Assembly (NCBI GenBank): GCA_039714855.1
Contig: JBDLIL010000006.1
Span: 1 to 32,056, forward strand
Length of the DNA: 32,056 nt
Source: JBDLIL01 sp039714855
GTDB taxonomy: Bacteria; Patescibacteriota; Microgenomatia; UBA1400; PJMF01
Direction of reading: 5' to 3'
Part shown: positions 7,550 through 16,275 of the stretch, piece after piece
Numbering within the stretch: the first letter of the stretch is position 1
Layout of the letters: the number at the start of each line of letters is the position of its first letter
Program-made: the position numbers and the translations under genes
The notes under the pieces: generated by a model
The model's input: the letters and a program-made list of their open reading frames with translations, nothing else
What the model was told of the DNA's origin: nothing
Database searches by the model: none

Positions 7550-10500
7550 ATGAAACACATAGTCGACTTCACCGCCCTACAAATTAAAATTGCTTCGCCA
7601 GACATGATCAAATCATGGTCACACGGAGAAATTAAAAAGCCAGAGACTATCAACTATCGCTCTTTAAAAACAGAAAAAGATGGTTTGTTTGATGAGAAAA
7701 TCTTTGGTCCAGTAAAAGACTACGAATGTCACTGCGGCAAGTACAAGAGAATTCGCTATAAAGGTGTGATTTGTGATAAATGTGGAGTAGAAGTTACTCA
7801 GTCTAAAGTGAGAAGAGAGCGCATGGGACACATCTCCTTAGCAGCTCCGGCAGCACATATATGGTTTTTCAAAGGTGCTCCATCCAAGCTTTCTTTGCTT
7901 TTAGATATTTCACCAAAAAGTTTATCTTCACTAATTTATTTTTCTCAATATGTAGTTTTGGAAGTAGATAGAGATGAGAAGCTGCAGGTTATTGAAGATC
8001 TTGATTTGGGTTTGGAAGAAGCTCAAGAAGAATTAAAGCAAGAAACTATCCAAGAAATTGAAAAGATCAAAACAGAGTTAGAAAAAGAAAATCAAAATCT
8101 AAAAGAAAAAGTTAGCAACAAGGAAACTCTTGATCTGAGGTTAACAGAAACAGCTCTCAAGGCCAAGCAAAAAATTGCTGCGCTTAAAGAACAACTTGAT
8201 ACTCAAAGAGATCAATTGGCTGAAGTTTATAAAACCATTAAGCAAATGGTTAAGAAGATTGATGAAGGCACTATACTCAGTGAGGACGAATTTTTAAAAC
8301 TAGATGAATATGATGCAGCCAAACATATTAGAGTGGGCATGGGAGCAGAAGCTTTATTGGAGCTGGTGAAAAGAGTAGATCTTCAATCTTTAACAGAAAA
8401 ATTGAGAAACGAAATGATTGAGAGCAAGGGTGCCAAGCGCATTAAGGCTACCAAGCGTTTGCGAGTAGTAGAAGGTTTGAGAAAAGCAGAGATAGATCCT
8501 TCATGGATGTTTGTTAATGTTTTACCTGTGATTCCCCCAGATCTAAGACCTATGGTTCAACTTTCTGGCGGTCGTTTTGCCACTTCAGATTTAAATGATC
8601 TTTATAGGCGAGTAATTAACAGAAATAATCGTCTTAAGCACTTGATAAATTTGGGTGCACCAGAAATTATTTTACGCAATGAAAAACGCATGTTGCAAGA
8701 AGCTGTTGATTCTTTGATCGATAGTAGTCAGGCTCGTCAATCCAGAAGAAGGTCAAACAGAAGGCCCCTGAAGTCTTTGAGTGAGATGCTTAGAGGCAAA
8801 CAAGGTCGATTCAGACAAAATCTGCTGGGAAAAAGAGTAGACTATTCTGGTCGTAGTGTGATTGTAGTTGGTCCAAATCTAAAATTAGATCAAGTGGGTT
8901 TACCAAAAGATATGGCTTTGGAAATGTTTAGACCTTATGTCTTGCGAGAGTTGATAGTTCAGGGTGTAGCTCCAAATGTGAAGAGTGCCAAGCATTCACT
9001 AGAGAGAAAAGATCCGGAAGTTTATGACATGTTAGAGAAGGTGACTAAAGATCACCCCGTGATTATTAATCGTGCCCCTACTTTGCACAAATTGGGTATG
9101 CAGTCGTTCTATCCCCAACTTATTGAGGGTGAGGCTATTAGATTGCATCCGTGTGTTTGTGCTGGTTACAATGCTGACTTTGATGGAGATCAAGTGGCTG
9201 TTCATGTATCCCTGACCAAAGAAGCTCAAGAAGAAGGTAGGACACTAATGTTGTCTGCCAATAATCTTTTAAAACCAGCCAATGGTTCCCCTATTACTGT
9301 ACCTAACAAAGAAATGGCCATGGGGGTTTATTATTTGACCAGTGTGGATGAAAAACAAGAGAAACCTGACACGATTTTTGCCTCAAAGGAAGAGCTTTAT
9401 CATGCCTATCAGATAGGTGAAGTAACTCAAAGACAATTGGTAAATGTTAGGGTCACAAAAAAAGATGCTAGCGTTGAAAGAGTGGATACCACTGTAGGTA
9501 GATTACAGCTTAACGATGTTCTGCCCGAGGCTTTGGGTTTTATCAATGAGCCGATTACTGCTGGAAAAATCAAAGACATCATTACTAATGCTATGCACAC
9601 TTGCTCCAAAGAAGTGGTGGCAAAACTGATTGATGATATCAAAAACATTGGTTTTGAGATTGCTACCACATCAGGTCTTTCGGTAGCCGTTACTGATTGT
9701 GAAATGATTGATGCAAAGGACCAGATCATTGATGATGCCAATAAATTATCTGAGCAAGTACAGGATAATTATTTAGATGGTTTAATTACTAATGAAGAAC
9801 GCAAGCATCTAACTTTTGACATTTGGATGAAGACTACTGATAAAGTAGCTGAAAAAACTTGGGATTCCTATAATGAAGATAATGCCGTAAAGGTAATTAT
9901 TAATTCCGGAGGTACCAGGGCTTCCAAAGATCAGGTCAAACAATTGGCTGCTATGAGAGGGCTAGTAGTTGATCCGTTAGGTAATATTGTAGAAATGCCT
10001 ACAAAGTCCAATTTTCGTCAAGGCTTGTCAATTTTTGAATATGTAACCTCCGCCAGAGGTTCGCGAAAAGGTTTAACTGATTCAGCTTTGAAAACTGCTG
10101 ACGCTGGTTATTTGACTAGGAGGCTAGTAGATGTGGCTCACGATGTAATTATTCGTATGGAAGATTGCGGAGTTGAAGAGGGAATAGAAATAAGTAAGGA
10201 AATTAGACCAGATGTCTTTGTAGATAGAATTACAGGCAGAGTAGCTTTAAAAGATATTAAGAATGGTAGAAAGTTGGTAGTCAGAGCAGGTGATTTGATT
10301 GATGATCTTGCAGCGAAACTTATCGCAGAAAGCGATCTGAAGTCTGTAGAAATAAGATCGCCTTTGACGTGCAGAGCAACAAGAGGTTTATGTCGCAAGT
10401 GTTATGGTTGGGATTTTTCTAATCATGAGTTGGTAGATATTGGTGTGCCTGTGGGAGTAATTGCTGCTCAATCCATTGGTGAGCCAGGTACTCAGCTTAC

Positions 10501-11254
10501 TATGCGGGTAAAGCACTCTGGAGGTATTGTTGGCTTAGATGTGACTCAAGGTTTGCCTCGTGTGGAAGAGCTTTTTGAAGCCAGGAGTCCTAAGTTACCA
10601 GCTGTATTGTCTGAAATTTCTGGAAAGGTTTCCATTAAGGACAAAGATGATGAATATATTGTCAAGGTAAAGACCAACTCTCAACCAGTAGAAGAAAAAG
10701 AGTATAGCTTCTCTAAGACAGTTGATTTGGTTGTAGAAGATGGACAGCTGATCACCATGGGTGAAGCTTTGACCAAGGGTGTAGTCGACCCAAAAGATAT
10801 TTTACAAGTGCAGGGATTATTACCTGCTCAGCTACACATAGTTCACCAAGCTCAGGCTGTTTATGAATCTCAAGGTATTCCTATTAATGATAAGCATTTT
10901 GAAGTGTCAGCTAGAAAAATGGGTGATAAGCTTCAGATAGAATCATCCGGTGATACTGAATTCTTAACAGGCGAAATTGTCGAAAGAAACAGATTCTTGG
11001 AGGCCAATGACGCTATTATGGCTGCTGCTGGTGAGCCAGCTTCAGCTAAAGTTATGTTATTAGGAATCACCAGATCTTCACTTTTCACTAGCTCGTGGCT
11101 TTCAGCTGCTTCTTTCCAACATACCAAAAATGTGTTGACAGATGCTGCCAGCTCAGGATCGATTGATTATTTAGAGGGACTTAAGGAGAATGTTATTATT
11201 GGTAGATTAATTCCTACTAGTGAAGAAAGAGCGAGGCTGGACGCTAACGCGTAA
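7550..11254 (+). CDS. rpoC: DNA-directed RNA polymerase subunit beta'
   Basis: Catalytic large subunit of RNA polymerase, 1234 residues. Zinc site 1 is complete (Cys60, Cys62, Cys75, Cys78). A charged coiled-coil-like stretch covers roughly residues 150-245. NRAPTLHKLGMQ precedes the Mg-binding loop NADFDGD (541-547; Asp543, 545 and 547). Zinc site 2 is formed by the Cys in RMEDCG and those in LTCRATRGLCRKCYG. The bridge-helix and trigger-loop region includes QSIGEPGTQLTMRVKHSGG. It starts 20 bp after rpoB without a Shine-Dalgarno, so it probably relies on rpoB transcription. The C-terminus lacks the repeat-derived tail seen in rpoB. A 96-bp gap with a promoter separates it from rpsL. Confidence 0.98.
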   Translation: MKHIVDFTALQIKIASPDMIKSWSHGEIKKPETINYRSLKTEKDGLFDEKIFGPVKDYECHCGKYKRIRYKGVICDKCGVEVTQSKVRRERMGHISLAAPAAHIWFFKGAPSKLSLLLDISPKSLSSLIYFSQYVVLEVDRDEKLQVIEDLDLGLEEAQEELKQETIQEIEKIKTELEKENQNLKEKVSNKETLDLRLTETALKAKQKIAALKEQLDTQRDQLAEVYKTIKQMVKKIDEGTILSEDEFLKLDEYDAAKHIRVGMGAEALLELVKRVDLQSLTEKLRNEMIESKGAKRIKATKRLRVVEGLRKAEIDPSWMFVNVLPVIPPDLRPMVQLSGGRFATSDLNDLYRRVINRNNRLKHLINLGAPEIILRNEKRMLQEAVDSLIDSSQARQSRRRSNRRPLKSLSEMLRGKQGRFRQNLLGKRVDYSGRSVIVVGPNLKLDQVGLPKDMALEMFRPYVLRELIVQGVAPNVKSAKHSLERKDPEVYDMLEKVTKDHPVIINRAPTLHKLGMQSFYPQLIEGEAIRLHPCVCAGYNADFDGDQVAVHVSLTKEAQEEGRTLMLSANNLLKPANGSPITVPNKEMAMGVYYLTSVDEKQEKPDTIFASKEELYHAYQIGEVTQRQLVNVRVTKKDASVERVDTTVGRLQLNDVLPEALGFINEPITAGKIKDIITNAMHTCSKEVVAKLIDDIKNIGFEIATTSGLSVAVTDCEMIDAKDQIIDDANKLSEQVQDNYLDGLITNEERKHLTFDIWMKTTDKVAEKTWDSYNEDNAVKVIINSGGTRASKDQVKQLAAMRGLVVDPLGNIVEMPTKSNFRQGLSIFEYVTSARGSRKGLTDSALKTADAGYLTRRLVDVAHDVIIRMEDCGVEEGIEISKEIRPDVFVDRITGRVALKDIKNGRKLVVRAGDLIDDLAAKLIAESDLKSVEIRSPLTCRATRGLCRKCYGWDFSNHELVDIGVPVGVIAAQSIGEPGTQLTMRVKHSGGIVGLDVTQGLPRVEELFEARSPKLPAVLSEISGKVSIKDKDDEYIVKVKTNSQPVEEKEYSFSKTVDLVVEDGQLITMGEALTKGVVDPKDILQVQGLLPAQLHIVHQAQAVYESQGIPINDKHFEVSARKMGDKLQIESSGDTEFLTGEIVERNRFLEANDAIMAAAGEPASAKVMLLGITRSSLFTSSWLSAASFQHTKNVLTDAASSGSIDYLEGLKENVIIGRLIPTSEERARLDANA

Positions 11255-11297
11255 GCACCAAAAAACAATTCACAAACAACAAATACAAAATTAAAAT

Positions 11298-11325
11298 TTG
11301 GAAATTATCCAGTCTATGTTACAAT
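11298..11325 (+). promoter_or_regulatory. Promoter of rpsL-rpsG-fusA-tuf
   Basis: TTGGAA (11298-11303), a 16-bp spacer and TACAAT (11320-11325) with an extended -10 TGT (11317-11319). The start is expected near 11332, giving a leader of about 19 nt with only a weak GAGA as a possible ribosome site. Confidence 0.6.
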
Positions 11326-11350
11326 CCTTGTCTTGAGATAAATTATAATT

Positions 11351-11761
11351 ATGCCAACAATAAATCAACTTATTAGAAAAGGTGGTCGCAAAAAAAAACC
11401 TGTAAAGGTTAAGGCTAGTGCTTTGAGACGAAATTTCAATTCACTCAAGGGGCAACCTTTGGCAACCACCAACCCTCAAAAACGTGGTGTTTGTACCGTG
11501 GTCAAAACCATGACGCCTAAAAAGCCGAACTCAGCTTTAAGAAAAGTAGCCAGAGTTAGGCTTTCTAATAAACAAGAAGTTACAGCCTATATTCAAGGTG
11601 AGGGTCACAATTTGGCTGAGCATAGTGTAGTTTTGGTTAGAGGTGGCAGAGTACGAGATCTTCCTGGTGTGAAATATCACATTGTACGAGGAGTTTATGA
11701 CTGCGCTGGTGTTGATGGCAGAAAAACAAGTAGAAGTAAGTATGGAGTGAAGGCCAAATAA
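11351..11761 (+). CDS. rpsL: 30S ribosomal protein uS12
   Basis: Decoding-centre protein of the small subunit, 136 residues, usual length. It has PTINQLIRKGGRKKK at the N-terminus, MTPKKPNSALRKVARVRL with the lysines that line the streptomycin site unchanged, and GGRVRDLPGVKYHIVRG. ATG 11351 follows the promoter by about 25 nt with no Shine-Dalgarno. It is the first gene of the str cluster, and rpsG follows after 46 bp of AT-rich spacer built from caaat-like and aattt-like words. Confidence 0.98.
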   Translation: MPTINQLIRKGGRKKKPVKVKASALRRNFNSLKGQPLATTNPQKRGVCTVVKTMTPKKPNSALRKVARVRLSNKQEVTAYIQGEGHNLAEHSVVLVRGGRVRDLPGVKYHIVRGVYDCAGVDGRKTSRSKYGVKAK

Positions 11762-11807
11762 ATTTGGCAAATAACAAATCAATTGAAATTTGAAATTTAA
11801 ATAATAT

Positions 11808-12284
11808 ATGAGATCTAAAACAGCTCCGAAGCGAAAATTTGCAGAAGATAAGAAATACAAATCTGTTAAAGTATCCAGATTAATTGGCAGAGTGATGAAG
11901 GATGGTAAGAAATCCGTAGCTCAAGCTCAGGTTTATTTTGCTCTGGAAAAATTAGCTGAGATTACGGGCAAAAAACCTCTGGAAGCTTTTGAAGTAGTTT
12001 TGCGCAACATCATGCCTCAGATGGAGGTTAGATCTAGAAGAGTAGGCGGAGCTGCTTATCAGATTCCAGTTCCTGTGAGAGGCGGCAGAGGCTTTTCACT
12101 TGTTACTAGGTGGTTAGTTTTAGAAGCTAATAAAAGATCAAATAAAGAAAATCACAGTTTTGGCGAAAAACTTGCTGCAGAAATGATAGATGCTTACAAT
12201 AATCAAGGTAGGGCTATAGAAAGAAAGAACGCTTCACATAAGATGGCGGATGCTAATAAAGCCTTTGCCCACTTCAGGTGGTAG
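11808..12284 (+). CDS. rpsG: 30S ribosomal protein uS7
   Basis: Primary 16S rRNA 3'-domain binder that nucleates assembly of the small-subunit head. At 158 residues it is close to the usual length. Typical motifs are VSRLIGRVMKDGKKSVAQ, EVRSRRVGGAAYQIPVPV, RWLVLEANKR and, near the end, KMADANKAFAHFRW. There is no Shine-Dalgarno before ATG 11808. fusA starts 16 bp after the stop. In E. coli this protein represses the str operon, but no matching leader site can be pointed to here. Confidence 0.98.
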   Translation: MRSKTAPKRKFAEDKKYKSVKVSRLIGRVMKDGKKSVAQAQVYFALEKLAEITGKKPLEAFEVVLRNIMPQMEVRSRRVGGAAYQIPVPVRGGRGFSLVTRWLVLEANKRSNKENHSFGEKLAAEMIDAYNNQGRAIERKNASHKMADANKAFAHFRW

Positions 12285-12300
12285 ACTTTTATTTTTACTT

Positions 12301-14445
12301 ATGTCACAACAAACCGTTAAATCCAGTAACCGCAATTTACCACTTGATCATATTCGTAATGTTGGGATTATTGCTCACATAGACGCAGGCAAAACCACTA
12401 CTACAGAGAGAATCCTGTATTACACAGGCAAGAGTTATAAGATTGGTGAAGTTCACGAGGGTGAGGCTACTATGGATTGGATGGAGCAAGAGCAAGAGCG
12501 TGGTATTACCATCATGTCTGCTGCTACCACTACTTTTTGGAAGCCAATATTTGATTCACATTTGCCTACCGATCAGTATCGTATTAATATTATCGACACT
12601 CCAGGACACGTTGATTTTACTGCTGAAGTAGAGCGCTCACTTAGAGTATTGGATGGCGGTGTAACAGTATTAGATGCTTCTGAAGGAGTTCAGTCTCAAT
12701 CAGAAACTGTATGGCGTCAAGCTGACAAATACAATGTGCCCAGAGTTTGCTTCGTGAATAAAATGGATAAACTAGGCGCAGATTTTTTTGAAACAATTCA
12801 AGATATCAAAGACAAGTTTGGTGTGAAGCCTGCAGTTATGGTTTTACCCATTGGTGTGGAAAATACCTTCAATGGCATAGTTCAACTTTTGGAAGAAAAA
12901 GCTTGGGTTTGGGAAAAAGACAGTTTGGGAGCTGAATACAAAGAGGTTGATATTCCCGAAGATATGAAGGAGCAAGTTGCTGAGTATAGGAATTTGCTTA
13001 TAGAGCAGATTAGTGAGACTGATGATGCGCTCTTAGAAAAATTTTTAGAAGGTGAAGTAGCTAGTGTTGACGAGCTAAAAGCAGCGTTGCGAAAAGCTAC
13101 TATAAATTATGAGCTAGTTCCGGTTTATTGTGGATCTTCACTAAGAAATACTGGCGTGCAAGTTCTACTAGATGCTGTGATCGAATATTTACCATCTCCA
13201 AAAGATATTTTAAATATAAAGGGTACGGACCCTAAAACAGACGAGGAAGTTACACGCAAGCTAACCCCAGAAGAGCCATTTTGCGCCTTGGCTTTTAAAA
13301 TTCAAACAGATCCCCATGTAGGTAGGTTAACTTATGCCAGGGTTTACTCGGGTGTATTAAAATCTGGTAGTTATTCTTACAACTCTACTAGATCGAAAAA
13401 AGAAAGAGTTGGGCGTTTGTTACTCATGCATGCCAATCAGCGTGAAGAAATTACTGAAGCTCAAGCTGGTGAAATAGTCGCCATAGTAGGTCTTAAAAAT
13501 ACCAAAACAGGTGACACTCTTTGTGATCAAGATAATAAAATCATGTTAGAGGGTATCACTTTCGCTGACCCTGTGATTTCTCTGGCTATTGAGCCCAAGA
13601 CTAAAAACGATCAGGAGAAAATGGGTGTAGCACTGAGCAAGCTGAGTGACGAAGATCCTACTTTTACCATCAAATCAGATCATGACACTGGCCAGACTAT
13701 TATTTCTGGTATGGGAGAATTACATTTAGAAATTATTGTTGACAGAATGAAGCGCGAGTTTAAGGTGGAAGCCGACACAGGCAAGCCTCAGGTAGCTTAC
13801 AAAGAAACTATTACGCAAAGCGCTGATGGTGAAGGAAAGTATATTAAGCAAACTGGTGGTAGAGGTCAATATGGTCATGTTTTGCTTAAATTAGAGCCAA
13901 AAGACAGAGGCACTGGATACGAATTTGAAAATGCTATCAAAGGCGCAGCTGTGCCTAGAGAGTTTATTAAGCCAACAGATAAAGGTATTCAAGAGTCATT
14001 AGAGCGTGGATTTTTAGCTAGCTATCCCATGACCGATATTAAAGTTACTTTATATGATGGATCTTTCCACGAAGTTGACTCAAGCGAGCTTGCTTTTAAG
14101 ATGGCTGGTAGTTTAGGAATGAGAGAAGGTGTCAAAAAAGCCGACATGGTTTTACTTGAACCCATCATGAAGGTAGAAGTTACTACGCCTGAGGAATATA
14201 TGGGTGATGTAATTGGAGATTTGAATTCTAGGAGAGCTCAGGTGCAAGGCACCAATCAAAGAGGTAAGGCAGTGATTGTCACTGCCATTGTTCCTCTGGC
14301 AGAAATGCAAGGCTATGTTACAATTTTAAGAGGTTTTACCAAAGGTAGAGCTACTAGTGTGATGTTGCCATCACATTATGAAATAGTTCCCAAGGTAATT
14401 ACTGAAAAGGTAATTGAGGAGAGAATGGGGAAGAAAAATAAATAA
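12301..14445 (+). CDS. fusA: Translation elongation factor G
   Basis: GTPase that drives ribosomal translocation and, with RRF, recycling. It is 714 residues from ATG 12301. An upstream in-frame ATG at 12250 lies inside rpsG and would add 17 unrelated residues, so it is rejected. G1 is AHIDAGKTT (25-33), the switch region has ERGITI, G3 is DTPGHVDF and G4 is NKMDK. Domain IV shows TGGRGQYGHV, and domain V includes EEYMGDVIGDLNSRR. There is no Shine-Dalgarno and only 16 bp after rpsG, so translation probably depends on coupling. All domains are present and no fusidic-acid-type change was recognised. Confidence 0.98.
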   Translation: MSQQTVKSSNRNLPLDHIRNVGIIAHIDAGKTTTTERILYYTGKSYKIGEVHEGEATMDWMEQEQERGITIMSAATTTFWKPIFDSHLPTDQYRINIIDTPGHVDFTAEVERSLRVLDGGVTVLDASEGVQSQSETVWRQADKYNVPRVCFVNKMDKLGADFFETIQDIKDKFGVKPAVMVLPIGVENTFNGIVQLLEEKAWVWEKDSLGAEYKEVDIPEDMKEQVAEYRNLLIEQISETDDALLEKFLEGEVASVDELKAALRKATINYELVPVYCGSSLRNTGVQVLLDAVIEYLPSPKDILNIKGTDPKTDEEVTRKLTPEEPFCALAFKIQTDPHVGRLTYARVYSGVLKSGSYSYNSTRSKKERVGRLLLMHANQREEITEAQAGEIVAIVGLKNTKTGDTLCDQDNKIMLEGITFADPVISLAIEPKTKNDQEKMGVALSKLSDEDPTFTIKSDHDTGQTIISGMGELHLEIIVDRMKREFKVEADTGKPQVAYKETITQSADGEGKYIKQTGGRGQYGHVLLKLEPKDRGTGYEFENAIKGAAVPREFIKPTDKGIQESLERGFLASYPMTDIKVTLYDGSFHEVDSSELAFKMAGSLGMREGVKKADMVLLEPIMKVEVTTPEEYMGDVIGDLNSRRAQVQGTNQRGKAVIVTAIVPLAEMQGYVTILRGFTKGRATSVMLPSHYEIVPKVITEKVIEERMGKKNK

Positions 14446-14460
14446 TTAGAACTTAATTTA

Positions 14461-14467
14461 AAAGGAG
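14461..14467 (+). promoter_or_regulatory. Shine-Dalgarno of tuf
   Basis: AAAGGAG lies 4 nt before ATG 14472. The strong site contrasts with its str-cluster neighbours and fits the very high demand for EF-Tu. Confidence 0.8.
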
Positions 14468-14471
14468 TTAT

Positions 14472-15665
14472 ATGGCAGACAATAAATTCGTCCGCAACAA
14501 ACCTCATGTAAACATTGGAACTATTGGTCACGTTGATCATGGTAAAACTACCCTGACCGCTGCTATTACCGCTACTTTAGCCAAGAAGTTACCAAGTGAC
14601 ACCAACAAAGCCTACGCTTTTAATGAAATTGATAACTCACCAGAAGAAGCAGCTAGAGGTGTGACTATCAATATTTCACACATCGAATACGAGACAGAGA
14701 AACGTCACTACGCTCACATCGATGCTCCAGGTCACGCTGACTATGTAAAAAACATGATTACTGGTGCCGCTCAAATGGACGGTGCTATTTTAGTGGTAGC
14801 CGCTACCGATGGTCCTATGCCTCAAACCAGAGAGCACATTCTTTTGGCCAAGCAAGTTAACGTACCTAAACTAATTGTCGCTTTAAACAAAGTTGACATG
14901 GTTGATGATGATGAATTACTCGATTTAGTAGAAATGGAAATCAGAGAGCTTCTCACCAAGTATAAATTTGACGGTGACAAGGCCAAGATTGTTCGTGTCA
15001 GTGCCTTGAAAGCACTAGAAGGTGACGCAGCAGCTCAAGATCAAGTCATGGAGCTCATGAATACCGTTGATAGTGAAATCCCTGAGCCAAAGCGAGAAAC
15101 AGAAAAAGATTTCTTAATGCCTGTTGAAGATGTTTTCTCTATTAAAGGTAGAGGCACAGTGGTAACTGGCAGAATTGAAACTGGCAAAATTAAAGTAGGT
15201 GAAGAGATTGAAATCGTTGGTCTTAAAGATTCAGCTAAATCCACTGTCACTGGCGTAGAAATGTTTAGAAAAATGCTAGACGACGGCCAAGCTGGCGACA
15301 ATGTCGGTATTTTGCTAAGAGGTATGGAAAAAGATGATGTTGAGAGAGGTCAAGTTTTGGCCAAACCTGGGAGTGCTAAGCCTCATACTGAATTTGAAGC
15401 TGAAGTTTATATTTTGACCAAAGAAGAGGGCGGTAGACACAAGCCTTTTTTTAGCGGTTACAAGCCTCAGTTTTATATTAGAACCACTGATGTAACTGGT
15501 GATATTAAATTGCCAGATGGAGTAGAGATGGTCATGCCTGGCGACAATGCCAAGATGAGCGTTAAACTTATCCAGCCCGTAGCTCTTAATGAAGGCTTGC
15601 GCTTTGCTATTCGCGAAGGTGGTCACACCATCGGTGCAGGTGCAATTACTAAGATTACTAAGTAA
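14472..15665 (+). CDS. tuf: Translation elongation factor Tu
   Basis: GTPase that delivers aminoacyl-tRNA to the ribosome; 397 residues, usual length. G1 is GHVDHGKT (19-26), then RGVTINISHIEYE, G3 DAPGHADYVKNMI, G4 NKVD and G5 VSALKALEG. Domains 2 and 3 are intact (GRGTVVTGRIETG, GYKPQFYIRTTDVTG, REGGHTIGAG). The usual DCPGH Cys (Cys81 in E. coli) is Ala85 here. It is the last gene of the str cluster and is followed by two hairpins and a new promoter for rpsJ. Confidence 0.98.
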   Translation: MADNKFVRNKPHVNIGTIGHVDHGKTTLTAAITATLAKKLPSDTNKAYAFNEIDNSPEEAARGVTINISHIEYETEKRHYAHIDAPGHADYVKNMITGAAQMDGAILVVAATDGPMPQTREHILLAKQVNVPKLIVALNKVDMVDDDELLDLVEMEIRELLTKYKFDGDKAKIVRVSALKALEGDAAAQDQVMELMNTVDSEIPEPKRETEKDFLMPVEDVFSIKGRGTVVTGRIETGKIKVGEEIEIVGLKDSAKSTVTGVEMFRKMLDDGQAGDNVGILLRGMEKDDVERGQVLAKPGSAKPHTEFEAEVYILTKEEGGRHKPFFSGYKPQFYIRTTDVTGDIKLPDGVEMVMPGDNAKMSVKLIQPVALNEGLRFAIREGGHTIGAGAITKITK

Positions 15666-15675
15666 GATACTAGAT

Positions 15676-15697
15676 ACCTGCCTGCCGGCAGGCAGGT
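15676..15697. repeat. 22-bp perfect palindrome after tuf
   Basis: Core CCTGCCTGCCGGCAGGCAGG with a flanking A/T pair. It is far more GC-rich than its surroundings and interrupts an AT-rich stretch made of tagata words (tactagata before, ttagatatta after), as expected for an inserted repeat. No T-run follows, so it is not an obvious terminator. Confidence 0.75.
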
Positions 15698-15710
15698 TAG
15701 ATATTAATCT

Positions 15711-15731
15711 TCCCCACTCATAGAGTGGGGA
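15711..15731 (+). terminator. Hairpin after tuf, probable weak terminator
   Basis: Nine-base-pair stem TCCCCACTC / GAGTGGGGA with loop ATA, followed by a poor T-run (TTTGCTT). It abuts the -35 of the rpsJ promoter, so it may insulate the str and S10 transcripts. It may equally be another palindromic repeat. Confidence 0.5.
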
Positions 15732-15732
15732 T

Positions 15733-15760
15733 TTGCTTGAGAATTATTATGGTGTATAAT
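15733..15760 (+). promoter_or_regulatory. Promoter of the S10 cluster
   Basis: TTGCTT (15733-15738), a 16-bp spacer and perfect TATAAT (15755-15760). The start is expected near 15767, giving a leader of about 87 nt before rpsJ that folds into hairpins. Confidence 0.6.
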
Positions 15761-15776
15761 CTGCCTTTGTCTCTTA

Positions 15777-15834
15777 CCAGAGGTGAGCAGGGGTAAAGAC
15801 AACTTTCACCCAAAGGGTGATCAGCCTCTGGCTG
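15777..15834 (+). promoter_or_regulatory. Structured rpsJ leader with a composite palindrome
   Basis: Hairpin A is TCACCC (15806-15811) / GGGTGA (15815-15820). Hairpin B is CAGCC (15822-15826) / GGCTG (15830-15834). CCTCTGG (15825-15831), which overlaps B, can instead pair with CCAGAGG (15777-15783) and enclose hairpin A, so B and the long-range stem exclude each other. Similar A-B pairs appear at the end of rplX, so this may be an inserted repeat, a regulatory leader, or both. Confidence 0.5.
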
Positions 15835-15853
15835 AAACAAACTTAACAATATT

Positions 15854-16186
15854 ATGGCTAAAGATAGCAATAGTAAAAACGCTGGCAATACAATACGCGT
15901 CAGACTCAAGGCTTACGACCACAGAGTGATTGACGAAGCTGCCAGAAAGATACTGGAAACCGCCATCTCGACTGGAGCAGCTGTGGTAGGTCCGGTTCCA
16001 CTTCCAACCAATAAAAAGTGGTTCACGGTCCTCATTTCTCCTCACACAGACAAAGATGCTCAGGAAAGCTATGTGATTAGAACACATAAGCGCCTAATCG
16101 AGATTGTGAATCCTACCAACAAGACTATTGATAGTCTCATGCACCTGGAGTTACCTGCTGGTGTAGGCATTGAGATCAAAATGTGA
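15854..16186 (+). CDS. rpsJ: 30S ribosomal protein uS10
   Basis: Small-subunit head protein, also the NusG/NusB partner in antitermination in other bacteria. The 110 residues start with a short extra N-terminus (MAKDSNSKNAGN) before TIRVRLKAYDHRVID. VGPVPLPTNKKWFTVL, SPHTDKDAQESYVIRTHKRL and the C-terminal LPAGVGIEIKM are typical. It starts the S10 cluster behind its own promoter and a structured leader. The start lacks a Shine-Dalgarno. The stop is TGA followed at once by TAA. An 89-bp spacer with a palindromic repeat separates it from rplC. Confidence 0.97.
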   Translation: MAKDSNSKNAGNTIRVRLKAYDHRVIDEAARKILETAISTGAAVVGPVPLPTNKKWFTVLISPHTDKDAQESYVIRTHKRLIEIVNPTNKTIDSLMHLELPAGVGIEIKM

Positions 16187-16218
16187 TAACGCTTTTAGCT
16201 AAGTAAAAAATGCTATGG

Positions 16219-16238
16219 ATTCCCGCCTACGCGGGAAT
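16219..16238. repeat. Palindromic repeat between rpsJ and rplC
   Basis: Stem ATTCCCGC / GCGGGAAT (8 bp) with loop CTAC. This ATTCCC-type palindrome recalls the ATTCCC...GGGAAT repeats found in Neisseria and many other genomes. It has no T-run and sits 37 bp before rplC. Confidence 0.7.
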
Positions 16239-16275
16239 GACATAAATATGGTTTATAAAACTTATATTATTAATA

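Noticed and set aside
12250..12300. Longer fusA start inside rpsG
   Set aside because: The 17 extra residues match nothing in EF-G, and ATG 12301 gives the usual N-terminus.
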